A stretch of 58,319 nucleotides of DNA from CAG-390 sp964579135. Its GTDB lineage: Bacteria; Bacillota; Clostridia; Oscillospirales; CAG-272. Position numbers and translations under genes: made by a program. How positions within the stretch are numbered: the first letter of the stretch is position 1; the number at the start of each line of letters is the position of its first letter. The notes beneath the pieces are model-generated. The model did no database searches, had not been told where the DNA came from, and saw only the letters and a list, made by a program, of their open reading frames with translations. Below, in pieces: positions 1-6,950 of the stretch. Location: assembly GCA_964579135.1 (NCBI GenBank), contig CAZOFD010000009.1, positions 1 through 58,319 of the forward strand, read 5' to 3'.

Positions 1-160
1 GGAGATGTAAAATAGGCTTATCAGGAAAGAAATTGGGACTTGCAGTAAAATATGAAAATTTTACCGGCAGGGTCCCGACAATGAAACCTCTCGATTGATT
101 AAGTACCGATAACTGTCTATATCCGAGGCAATCTGAGCTTATCGGGACTTTTTAAGCCGA
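1..160 (+). ncRNA. possible 3' end of an unidentified structured RNA
   Basis: No reading frame is credible here. The stretch contains a long interrupted hairpin at 35-76 (GGGAC/GTCCC, TGC/GCA and GTAAAAT/ATTTTAC pair in register). A second hairpin pairs CCGATAA at 106-112 with TTATCGG at 139-145 and is followed by GACTTTTT, which would act as a terminator on the + strand. That looks like the tail of a structured non-coding RNA or leader that begins before the window. I compared it by memory with RNase P RNA and tmRNA ends and it lacks their invariant 3' motifs, so no family is assigned. Confidence 0.25.
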
Positions 161-258
161 AACTTAAGCCGATTTAAGTCGCACTTGCGTTGTATGCTGC
201 GAGGAGATTGTGCGGTGCGGTTTGATTCGTAAGACGCGCGAAAAAGCAATGAAAAATC

Positions 259-289
259 AAGTCCGCCGAAAAATTCGGCGGACTTTTTG
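259..289. terminator. intrinsic terminator
   Basis: Perfect 12-bp stem AAGTCCGCCGAA/TTCGGCGGACTT with a 3-nt loop, followed by TTTTTG on the + strand. The A-rich left side gives some activity on the - strand as well. It could end the transcript suggested at 1-160. Confidence 0.8.
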
Positions 290-455
290 TAGTATGCTTC
301 GGAGTGCGTCGGCATATATCGTTTTAATTCGTATAAAGCGAATAAATTTATCGGAATTGCCGAATATCGTTCTTTCGCGAACGGTATTCGGCAAAATTGT
401 TATTGTATAATTGGGGGACGTTAAAGACGGCAAGACGACGTTTGGCGTACGTCAT

Positions 456-499
456 AAAAAGGCAGAGGTCTGCACTGAGGTGCAGACCTCTGCCTTTTT
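456..499. terminator. strong bidirectional terminator
   Basis: A 14-bp perfect stem (461-474 with 481-494) is flanked by AAAAA on the left and TTTTT on the right, so it should stop RNA polymerase in both directions. It stands about 180 bp outside the left inverted repeat, in the path of the promoter at 729-756. In the present orientation it would end that promoter's transcript after about 265 nt. Confidence 0.85.
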
Positions 500-675
500 C
501 GCCGTGCACGTGTGCGCGACGCGAAAAATCAAAAATATCGTTTGATTTCGTTAAAATCAATTTGGGTAAACGTGTCAAAATAAAGCGCGAACGGAAAAAC
601 GCCACGCGGAACTCGCGGAGCGGACTCGGCACTCGATCCGAAACGGCAAAATCTTATCGAGACATCCCGCGCAGC

Positions 676-697
676 GTTGCGTAGAAGGTTGGCTTCT
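676..697 (+). repeat. left 22-bp inverted repeat (putative recombination site)
   Basis: This 22-bp sequence is the exact reverse complement of 2129-2150; identity stops at both ends. Inside it AGAAG and CTTCT (683-687, 693-697) form a small inverted repeat around GTTGG, as expected for a recombinase core site with two binding arms. The two copies face each other across a tyrosine recombinase gene. Recombination between inverted sites inverts the DNA between them rather than excising it. Confidence 0.85.
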
Positions 698-728
698 CAA
701 CCGCGTGTTCTTCGACACTTTTCGGTTC

Positions 729-756
729 ATTATAGCATAATACGGTGAAAAATCAA
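729..756 (-). promoter_or_regulatory. outward promoter inside the invertible segment
   Basis: On the - strand TTGATT (756-751) is followed, after 16 bp, by TATAAT (734-729), preceded by TG one base away (extended -10, TGCTATAAT). Predicted transcription starts near 722 and runs left through the repeat at 697-676. No coding sequence follows before the bidirectional terminator at 456-499, so the promoter has no evident target in this orientation. Confidence 0.8.
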
Positions 757-894
757 GTGTTTTATTTAAAAAATCAGAATATTTTTCGAATATTTTTTCG
801 TTCGTTTTTGGCGCGGACTCCGCTCGCAAGCAACGTTTGCCCCAAAACGCGTGCGACTTAAAAACGCTTGTTATATTTTAACTTTTTTGCTTTT

Positions 895-900
895 TATAAT
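895..900 (+). promoter_or_regulatory. possible -10 box for the recombinase gene
   Basis: TATAAT lies 38 bp before the recombinase start codon in a T-rich stretch. No good -35 hexamer stands at the usual distance, so the promoter may be weak or activator-dependent. It lies within the invertible segment, so the recombinase would keep its own promoter in either orientation. Confidence 0.4.
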
Positions 901-938
901 TCGATAAATTCAATCGCAAATCGAAAGGAGAACTCTCT

Positions 939-2060
939 ATGTCGAATAATATGCGCAAGGAAAGAAAAAGCCAACGAAACGGGTGCCGCGCCAAGCGTAA
1001 AACGGCGATCCGTTATGCCGCGCACTTCGCACAGCGCCGCGTAATGCGGCGCGAAGTCAAAGGCGAAGCGCCGCAGGCGTTTTTACAATTGCACGCGGCG
1101 CCGAGCGAGAAAAACTATGACAAAACTTTTGCGGACATGCTTGAATCGTGGCTCGAAAGCAACGCCGTAAGACTTAAGGGCGCTACCGTCAATAAATATC
1201 GCAACCTGATAGACACGCATATCAAGCCGACTTTGGGAAAGCTGAAGCCGTCGGACGTCACGTCAACGGAAATAAACGCGTTTTTGGCATCCAAACTTCA
1301 AAACGGCAATCTTAAGAAAGAGGGCGGCTTATCACCCTCTTACGTTCGAAGCATTATGGTTGTGGTGAATTCCGCGATAAAGTTTGCGGTTGCGGAACGA
1401 ATATGTCAGCCGTTAACGTCTTCGATACATATGCCTCCGGATCGCAAAAAGGAGATTGCGGTACTGAGTATAGAAGAACAAAGGAAACTCGAAACTTACA
1501 TCCGTGAAGCTCCCGACCCAACCAAAGCCGGGATCTTTATATCTTTACATACGGGACTTCGGATAGGAGAAGTGTGCGCGTTGTCGTGGGATAACGTCGA
1601 TTTTGGCAACAAAATCATAAAGGTCAGGCACACCGTGGCGAGAGTGAGGGTGTCCGACGCAACAAAGGCAGGGGCGACAAAGTGGGTGATCGACACGCCG
1701 AAAACGCCGTCGTCCTCGAGAGATATCCCGATCCCGCAGTCGTTGCTGACTATACTCGAAACGGTGCGCGGTCGTTATTCGTCCGCTTACGTGATATCCG
1801 CGTCGAACGAATTCATAAGCCCGAGAACGTATGATTACAGATATCATAGGTTGCTTGAGGAGAGCGGCGTCGCACGCGTGAATTATCACGCACTGAGGCA
1901 CACGTTTGCCACGCGTTGTATCGAGGCGGGAGTGGACGTTAAATCTCTCAGCGAGATCCTCGGGCACGCAAACGTCGGTATCACCCTAAACACGTACGTG
2001 CATCCCTCGATGGAACTGAAACGCGCGCAACTCGAAAAACTCGACGCGGTATTGGCGTAG
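939..2060 (+). CDS. tyrosine site-specific recombinase (phage integrase family)
   Basis: This 373-residue protein cuts and rejoins DNA at paired sites through a tyrosine nucleophile. The basic N-terminus (1-55) is followed by a SAM-like core-binding domain (about 60-160) and a catalytic domain (about 175-370). The catalytic set is visible: Arg208 in TGLRIGE, Lys255 in DTPK, His317 and Arg320 in YHALRHTFATR, His343 in ILGHANV and the nucleophile Tyr353 in NTYVHPS. The start is set by AAGGAG at 925-930, 8 bp before ATG. It lies between the two 22-bp inverted repeats with no excisionase or other phage gene nearby, so it is more likely a DNA invertase for those repeats than an integrase. The partner sites are inferred from position and symmetry. 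Confidence 0.93.
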   Translation: MSNNMRKERKSQRNGCRAKRKTAIRYAAHFAQRRVMRREVKGEAPQAFLQLHAAPSEKNYDKTFADMLESWLESNAVRLKGATVNKYRNLIDTHIKPTLGKLKPSDVTSTEINAFLASKLQNGNLKKEGGLSPSYVRSIMVVVNSAIKFAVAERICQPLTSSIHMPPDRKKEIAVLSIEEQRKLETYIREAPDPTKAGIFISLHTGLRIGEVCALSWDNVDFGNKIIKVRHTVARVRVSDATKAGATKWVIDTPKTPSSSRDIPIPQSLLTILETVRGRYSSAYVISASNEFISPRTYDYRYHRLLEESGVARVNYHALRHTFATRCIEAGVDVKSLSEILGHANVGITLNTYVHPSMELKRAQLEKLDAVLA

Positions 2061-2128
2061 CGCAAAACGCGCAGGCGAAATTTGTCGCAAAACGTCGGAT
2101 ATATAGACGACTCGACGAAGAATTGCGC

Positions 2129-2150
2129 AGAAGCCAACCTTCTACGCAAC
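2129..2150 (-). repeat. right 22-bp inverted repeat (putative recombination site)
   Basis: Exact reverse complement of 676-697, placed 68 bp after the recombinase stop codon and about 156 bp before the first pilus-locus start codon. The sequence between this repeat and 2307 contains no recognisable housekeeping promoter, so transcription of the downstream genes would have to come through the repeat. Confidence 0.85.
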
Positions 2151-2306
2151 TTTTCGTTATTATTTTCGCTGTGTGAGAAACGAACGTTTGCTTTTTTGCC
2201 GTGGGCGGCACCGCTTCTTCGATTTTGAAGACGTGCAGAGAGGCGCGTGCGCGACGTATTCGCAAACGGCGGAGACACCGAGGTGCCTCCGATAAAAGGT
2301 GATAGT

Positions 2307-2756
2307 ATGGCGGATAAAGAGCTCAAAAGATTGAGGCGCTCGGAGCTTATCGAAATTATATATCGGCTGAAGAAAAGCGAGCAGGCTCTTGCCGCGCAAG
2401 TCGAAACTCTGCAAGAGCTGTTGCGTGACAAAAATATAAAGCTTGAAAAGGCAGGCAACGTTGCCGAGGCGGCACTGCTGATATCTGACGTTTTCGCTTC
2501 GGCACAATCTGCCGCCGATATCTATCTTGAGGAAATTAAAAAGAGATATGCCGCGGCGGAAGAAGAGTGCCGCCGAATGACCGCCGAGGCTCGCGAAAAA
2601 GCCGACGCGCTCCTCGCTTCGGCAATTTTGCAAAAAGAAAATGCGGAAAACGGCAGCGCGATATCTTGCGCCGGGGGGGCGAGCGAGCCCGAGCAAAATG
2701 CGGTAGGAAAGTACGGCGAGGCGAGCGGCGCGGCAACGGGAGAAGCTGCGCGATGA
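2307..2756 (+). CDS. coiled-coil protein, first gene of the pilus locus
   Basis: A 149-residue cytoplasmic protein of unknown function. Residues 1-20 are basic (KELKRLRRSELIEIIYRLKK) and residues 20-115 are charged and heptad-like, so a coiled coil is likely; the Gly/Ala/Glu-rich tail looks disordered. There is no signal peptide or membrane segment. The start at 2307 is chosen because AAAGGTGA lies just before it; an ATG at 2247 in the same frame has no ribosome site. Its stop overlaps the signal peptidase start (ATGA). As I recall, small coiled-coil proteins of this kind precede signal peptidase/sortase loci in other Clostridia, but no role is established. Confidence 0.75.
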   Translation: MADKELKRLRRSELIEIIYRLKKSEQALAAQVETLQELLRDKNIKLEKAGNVAEAALLISDVFASAQSAADIYLEEIKKRYAAAEEECRRMTAEAREKADALLASAILQKENAENGSAISCAGGASEPEQNAVGKYGEASGAATGEAAR

Positions 2757-3346
2757 AGATAAAAAAGCAGAGCAAGACGGTGCGCGTGCCGTCGCTGCAA
2801 GAGATAGAGACGGAACGCAAGCGCATACGACGAGGCGTTTATTACAGGCGCGCTTTAAAGGGTACCGTGTCCGTTTTGGTTGTCGTGGCTGCCGCGGCGG
2901 TCTTGCTGACCACGCTTTTTTTGCCGATATTGCAGATATCGGGCGACAGTATGTCGCCTACACTGCAAAACGACGAGATAGTGGTTTTGCGGAGAGCCGG
3001 AAGCTTTAAACGCGGTGACCTTGTCGGCTTTTACTATCAGGGCAAAATACTGATGAAAAGGATAATCGCATTGCCAGGCGATACGGTTGCGATCGACGGC
3101 GAGGGGAACGTGTACGTCAACGGCTCGTTGCTCGAGGAAGAGTACGTAAGCGAAAAAAGTCTCGGAGATTGCGATCTGGAGTTCCCGTACGAGGTGCCGG
3201 GTGACGGTTACTTCGTTATGGGGGATCGGCGCTCGAATTCGGTTGACAGCCGCAATTCCGTGATAGGCGCGGTCGATGCGGACGATATTATCGGCAAGGT
3301 GTTCCTGCGTGTGTGGCCGCTTTCCCGCCTCGGCGGGGTGGGGTAA
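2753..3346 (+). CDS. signal peptidase I, pilus-locus type
   Basis: This 197-residue membrane peptidase removes signal peptides from secreted proteins. Residues 39-60 form one membrane segment. It is followed by the S26 family boxes: the catalytic Ser66 in SGDSMSPTL, the general base Lys102 in MKRIIALPGD and the GDRRSNSVDSR box near 158. The ATG overlaps the previous stop codon by four bases. Signal peptidases often sit in Gram-positive pilus islands and process or chaperone the pilins. A dedicated role for the adhesin and pilins downstream is therefore likely, though a housekeeping role cannot be excluded. Confidence 0.92.
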   Translation: MKIKKQSKTVRVPSLQEIETERKRIRRGVYYRRALKGTVSVLVVVAAAAVLLTTLFLPILQISGDSMSPTLQNDEIVVLRRAGSFKRGDLVGFYYQGKILMKRIIALPGDTVAIDGEGNVYVNGSLLEEEYVSEKSLGDCDLEFPYEVPGDGYFVMGDRRSNSVDSRNSVIGAVDADDIIGKVFLRVWPLSRLGGVG

Positions 3347-3380
3347 TGCACGGGGCGCGAGTTTGCGATAAGGAGAGCGG

Positions 3381-6300
3381 ATGGAAGAATATAACGGCGG
3401 AAATTTGAAAAGATTTCGAATAAATAAGTTCGTCCGCAGGACAGTTTCGCTGGGACTGTCTTGCTTGGTCGCGCTGGGCGTTTTTTCGGGACTGCGGCAA
3501 ACGGGTATCGCGCTTGTCGGAGACGCGGATTGCGGGATCGAAGAGCATATGCACGACGAAAAATGCGCGGTCAAAACGCTTGTCTGTTCCGTTGTGGCGG
3601 ACGGGCACGGTCATTCCTCGGATTGCTACGGCGTCTCTTACGTATGCGGAAAAGAAGAGCATACCCACGGTGTCGAATGTTATTCGGACCCGAAAGCCGA
3701 TGCGGAAACGCAACTTGATTGGCAAGAGGCGTTTGGCGGGTATTGCACCGGCGACCTCTCACGAGACGTTGCGGCGCTGGCAAACTCTCAGGTGGGGTAT
3801 AAGGAAAGCCGACGGAATTTCAACGTTGACGCGAACGGAGAGCGGCACGGCTACACCCGCTACGGTGCGTGGTACGGTGCCCCGTACTGCGAGTGGTCGG
3901 CTGCGTTCGTTTCGTTTTGCCTTAACTATGCCGGAGCGGACCCCGACGTTACGCCGTTCAATATCGGTGCAAACGCTATGGCAAGCGCTTGGTCGGCGGC
4001 GGGCAGATATGCCGCGCGCGACGAATATGCGCCGCACACGGGAGACCTTGCGTTTTTTTCGGATAATACGGTCGGTATAGTTACGGAGATATACGGTCAC
4101 ACGGCGCATATCGTTAAGGGCGACGTCGATGACTCGGTCGTTACGACGAAAGTGCTTGTAACAGATCTGTGTATTGTAGGTTGGGGATTGACGAGTGGCA
4201 CGAAGAGTGCCGACAGCTGCTCTGTCGACGTTTCGAAAGAACCGAAAGTATACATATACGCATCTTTTGCGGGCGATAGGGCAAAGGGCATTTATCGCCT
4301 CGGCGCACGGGCGAGTACCGATACGTCGAGCGTGAATATCAAAGACTACGTGTACGAAAACAACGGCACGTTTACCTTGACTTTGTTGAATACCGACGAT
4401 ACGGCGCTGCCGAAGGACGAAAACGGCAATTATATCGTTACGGCAGAGCAGGATTATAAGCTTACTCTCGGTATCCACTTGCCGAACGGAATACACCCGG
4501 GCACGTATACGTATCGATTGCCGAGCGGCTTGACCGTGGTGGACGGTCGGGGCGACTTTATCGTTGACGACAAAGGCGAAAAGGTGAAACTCGGCACGTG
4601 GACGATCGACGACGACGGTCTTATCACCTTCGTTATGGACGAAAAGGCGAACGACTATACCGACGTGACGATTTCCGCGACTATGGGCGTTTCTTTCGAT
4701 GAGAGCGAGGGCGGAACGAGCTTTGACGACGGCACGGGAGTGACCGTAAAGCCGCCGCAGGAGGAGAGCGAAGAGCGGGATCTCAGAAAAAACGGGCAAG
4801 GCGTTAAGACCGACTCGAGCGGCAACGTGGTCGACAAAAACGGCAATCCCATCGACCACGTCGGCAGCAACGCCTACGTTTCGCTGGGGGACGGGTTCGA
4901 TCGGGTGCGCTGGAACGTAACCGTTTGGGGGAAAAACTTAAACGGCGTTACGGGAAAAGAGCTTTGCGACACGATCGTGAGCGGTAACAACCTATATTAT
5001 TCCGCCAAGGATATGGAGCTCGGGATCTACTTTAATTATACTGCACCGGACGGAACGCAGCACAACTGGATCGTAAGCAAAGACGATCCGGGGCTTACGT
5101 GGACCGAGTCGGGGTGGACGTACGTTTTGCCGAGCACGGCGCACTGCCGCCGCCACGACAACGATATTACCCTGAGCGACGAGGGCAAGTACACCATCAT
5201 CTACTACTCCACGGTCAAGCGCGACGCTTTGACGGAGGGGGACAACGGCTATCAAAACAAGTTCGGCATAGACGGGAAGACGGTGACGGGCTCGACCGTC
5301 GAATATATAGCGGTCGACAACTCCGGTATCGTTAAAAACGGCAGGTTCGACGCGACAAAAGGCATTTTCCACTGGTCGATAACGGCGACTCTCGACGGGA
5401 GCGACGGCAAAACGCACAAGTGGAAGATAATGGACGGGCAGCGTATCGTGTTTCCGGATTTCTCGTCCGTCTATGTAGATACGTCGAGATACTACGACGA
5501 GATCGAGAACTTTACCATTACCTACGACGGCAAAACGGAAAAAGTGTATCCGCTTGCCGACGCACCGCAGGACGCGACGTTCGTTTACTATATCGTTGCC
5601 TCCGCCGACGGCAGTTGCATCGATTTTTATTTGGGCAAAAAATGTACCTGCAGCGAAGAGACGTGCATGAATTGGTCGAAAATCAAGGGCTGTATGAATT
5701 ACGTTCCGTTTTCGTCCGCAACCGCTGTCAGCGGCTTTTGCAGGTGCTGGGATCTGCCCGGTACGGCGGTCGTGCAGATAGATTATACCCGCGACGCCAA
5801 GGATTTGATCGACGCTTACGGAGCTCTTAACTGTCAGTACCGCAACACCGTGACTTTGATCAAATCAACGAAAGACGCAAACGGAAACACCGTCAACACT
5901 GACGTCGACAAGATCTCGAGCAGCCTGACGATTCCCGACGTCCTAAAAAAAGAACTGAAGAAACTTCCGAGCCAAGCGAACGACTATACCGCTTCGTACC
6001 TCGTTACTCTGAACGAAAGCCTCGTTGACCTGCGCGGACACAAAGACCTGACGATAGAGGACAAGATGTCGAGCACCCTCGGATATATTTCCGGTACTAT
6101 GGTCGTTACCGAGATCGCCGCGGACGGAACGAGCCGAATTTTGACGTTGGACAGGGACTACACCCTTGTTTACGACGCCGACACGCATACGCTTACCGTG
6201 GTCATATCCGCGCCGGGGGCGTGCAAGTACACTCTCGCGTACGACGCGCGCATCGTTATCCCCTCGGGCGTAACTACCGTCGACTATTCGAACTCAGCCA

Positions 6301-6875
6301 CCGTTACGCTGTTCGGCAAAAAGTTTTCGAAAACGGATTCGGGGCACAAGCTTGCCGACATCAATATCGCGGCAAGGTCGTATTCTGTGCAGATCGTCAA
6401 AACGGAGGGCGACAGCGGCAAAAATCTGCCGTTGATCGGCGCTCACTTCGGGCTTTACGCGGCAAACGGCGAGTTGGTTATCAAAGGTGTAACGGACAGC
6501 GACGGCAAACTTGTCTTCAGAAGCAATATTACCGCGGGAATCATACTTCGCGAGCACGTTCTTTATTATATCCGCGAGATAGCCGCACCGGACGGCTACA
6601 GGACGGATAAGACCGAATATTGGTTCTGCTTTTGCAACGGTGCCGAGTCGTCTTGCGAAGTTTGCTCTCATCTTACGGCGGACAAAGGTGCCTTTCGTAT
6701 ACCGTACGAGGAAACGGGTACCGTTTCGGCTGTAAACTACGTTGCGCACTACAAGCTGCCCGCGACCGGCGGAGCGGGGTGCGCCCTGCCGATACTTTGC
6801 GGCACGGTGTTAGTTGCCGTACCCGTTGCCTGCCTTGTAATAAGGCGCAGACGCAAGACGCGCGGGGCTCGTTGA
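3381..6875 (+). CDS. large LPATG-anchored pilus tip adhesin with CHAP-like domain
   Basis: A 1164-residue cell-surface protein. It has a long N-terminal signal/membrane segment (about 20-37). Three His-x-His...Cys motifs follow (56-62, 76-82, 94-100), then a papain-like amidase region (about 125-265) with candidate Cys170 in APYCEWSAAF and His243 in HTAHIVKG, resembling CHAP/NlpC-type domains. Several beta-rich fibre domains follow, including a cysteine-rich insert around residue 750. A Cna-B/SpaA-type domain precedes LPATG (1126-1130), a hydrophobic stretch and an Arg-rich tail, the sortase signal. AAGGAGA precedes ATG 3381. Its size and N-terminal extra domain suggest the tip pilin. Whether the CHAP-like domain still cleaves peptidoglycan is unknown. 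Confidence 0.88.
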   Translation: MEEYNGGNLKRFRINKFVRRTVSLGLSCLVALGVFSGLRQTGIALVGDADCGIEEHMHDEKCAVKTLVCSVVADGHGHSSDCYGVSYVCGKEEHTHGVECYSDPKADAETQLDWQEAFGGYCTGDLSRDVAALANSQVGYKESRRNFNVDANGERHGYTRYGAWYGAPYCEWSAAFVSFCLNYAGADPDVTPFNIGANAMASAWSAAGRYAARDEYAPHTGDLAFFSDNTVGIVTEIYGHTAHIVKGDVDDSVVTTKVLVTDLCIVGWGLTSGTKSADSCSVDVSKEPKVYIYASFAGDRAKGIYRLGARASTDTSSVNIKDYVYENNGTFTLTLLNTDDTALPKDENGNYIVTAEQDYKLTLGIHLPNGIHPGTYTYRLPSGLTVVDGRGDFIVDDKGEKVKLGTWTIDDDGLITFVMDEKANDYTDVTISATMGVSFDESEGGTSFDDGTGVTVKPPQEESEERDLRKNGQGVKTDSSGNVVDKNGNPIDHVGSNAYVSLGDGFDRVRWNVTVWGKNLNGVTGKELCDTIVSGNNLYYSAKDMELGIYFNYTAPDGTQHNWIVSKDDPGLTWTESGWTYVLPSTAHCRRHDNDITLSDEGKYTIIYYSTVKRDALTEGDNGYQNKFGIDGKTVTGSTVEYIAVDNSGIVKNGRFDATKGIFHWSITATLDGSDGKTHKWKIMDGQRIVFPDFSSVYVDTSRYYDEIENFTITYDGKTEKVYPLADAPQDATFVYYIVASADGSCIDFYLGKKCTCSEETCMNWSKIKGCMNYVPFSSATAVSGFCRCWDLPGTAVVQIDYTRDAKDLIDAYGALNCQYRNTVTLIKSTKDANGNTVNTDVDKISSSLTIPDVLKKELKKLPSQANDYTASYLVTLNESLVDLRGHKDLTIEDKMSSTLGYISGTMVVTEIAADGTSRILTLDRDYTLVYDADTHTLTVVISAPGACKYTLAYDARIVIPSGVTTVDYSNSATVTLFGKKFSKTDSGHKLADINIAARSYSVQIVKTEGDSGKNLPLIGAHFGLYAANGELVIKGVTDSDGKLVFRSNITAGIILREHVLYYIREIAAPDGYRTDKTEYWFCFCNGAESSCEVCSHLTADKGAFRIPYEETGTVSAVNYVAHYKLPATGGAGCALPILCGTVLVAVPVACLVIRRRRKTRGAR

Positions 6876-6950
6876 CGTCTTTCGTCTTAAAATACGCGTT
6901 GCGGCGCAACCGTTAATATAATAAAATCAATGATTTTAAAAGAGAAAGTT

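Larger units (their letters stand above)
161..675. other. gene-free region with hairpins and terminators
   Basis: No frame in this stretch has a plausible start, ribosome site and protein-like composition. It carries three hairpins (259-289, 357-394, 456-499; the first and third are listed separately). The 357-394 hairpin pairs TTGCCGAATA with TATTCGGCAA and has an inner CGTTC/GAACG stem. A TATAAT at 406-411 has no recognisable -35 but lies about 50 bp before the 456-499 terminator, so a short RNA in 418-499 is possible but unsupported. Confidence 0.4.
676..2150. other. putative invertible promoter segment
   Basis: The 1,475-bp segment is bounded by perfect 22-bp inverted repeats. It holds a tyrosine recombinase gene (939-2060) and a strong outward promoter (729-756, - strand) whose -10 box lies 31 bp inside the left repeat. 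As drawn the promoter fires left, into terminators. After inversion (position x becomes 2826 minus x) its -35 would sit at 2070-2075 and its -10 at 2092-2097 on the + strand, firing through the right repeat into the pilus locus, whose first start codon is at 2307. Direct observations are the repeats, the gene and the promoter; inversion and pilus control are inferred. Phase switches of this design are known in Clostridioides and Bacteroides. Confidence 0.7.

Noticed and set aside
1..160. 3' end of RNase P RNA
   Set aside because: There are faint resemblances (AAATAGG, GCTTATCGG), but the invariant ACAGAA...GGCTTA block is missing, so the assignment is not supportable.
397..684. Small coding frames in the gene-free left end
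   Set aside because: They run through the strong bidirectional terminator at 456-499, lack ribosome sites and are rich in Arg/Ser from codon bias.
676..2150. Integrated mobile element with attL/attR ends
   Set aside because: Attachment-site remnants of integration are direct repeats; these are inverted. There is no excisionase, relaxase, phage or cargo gene, and the segment instead carries an outward promoter beside a promoterless operon.
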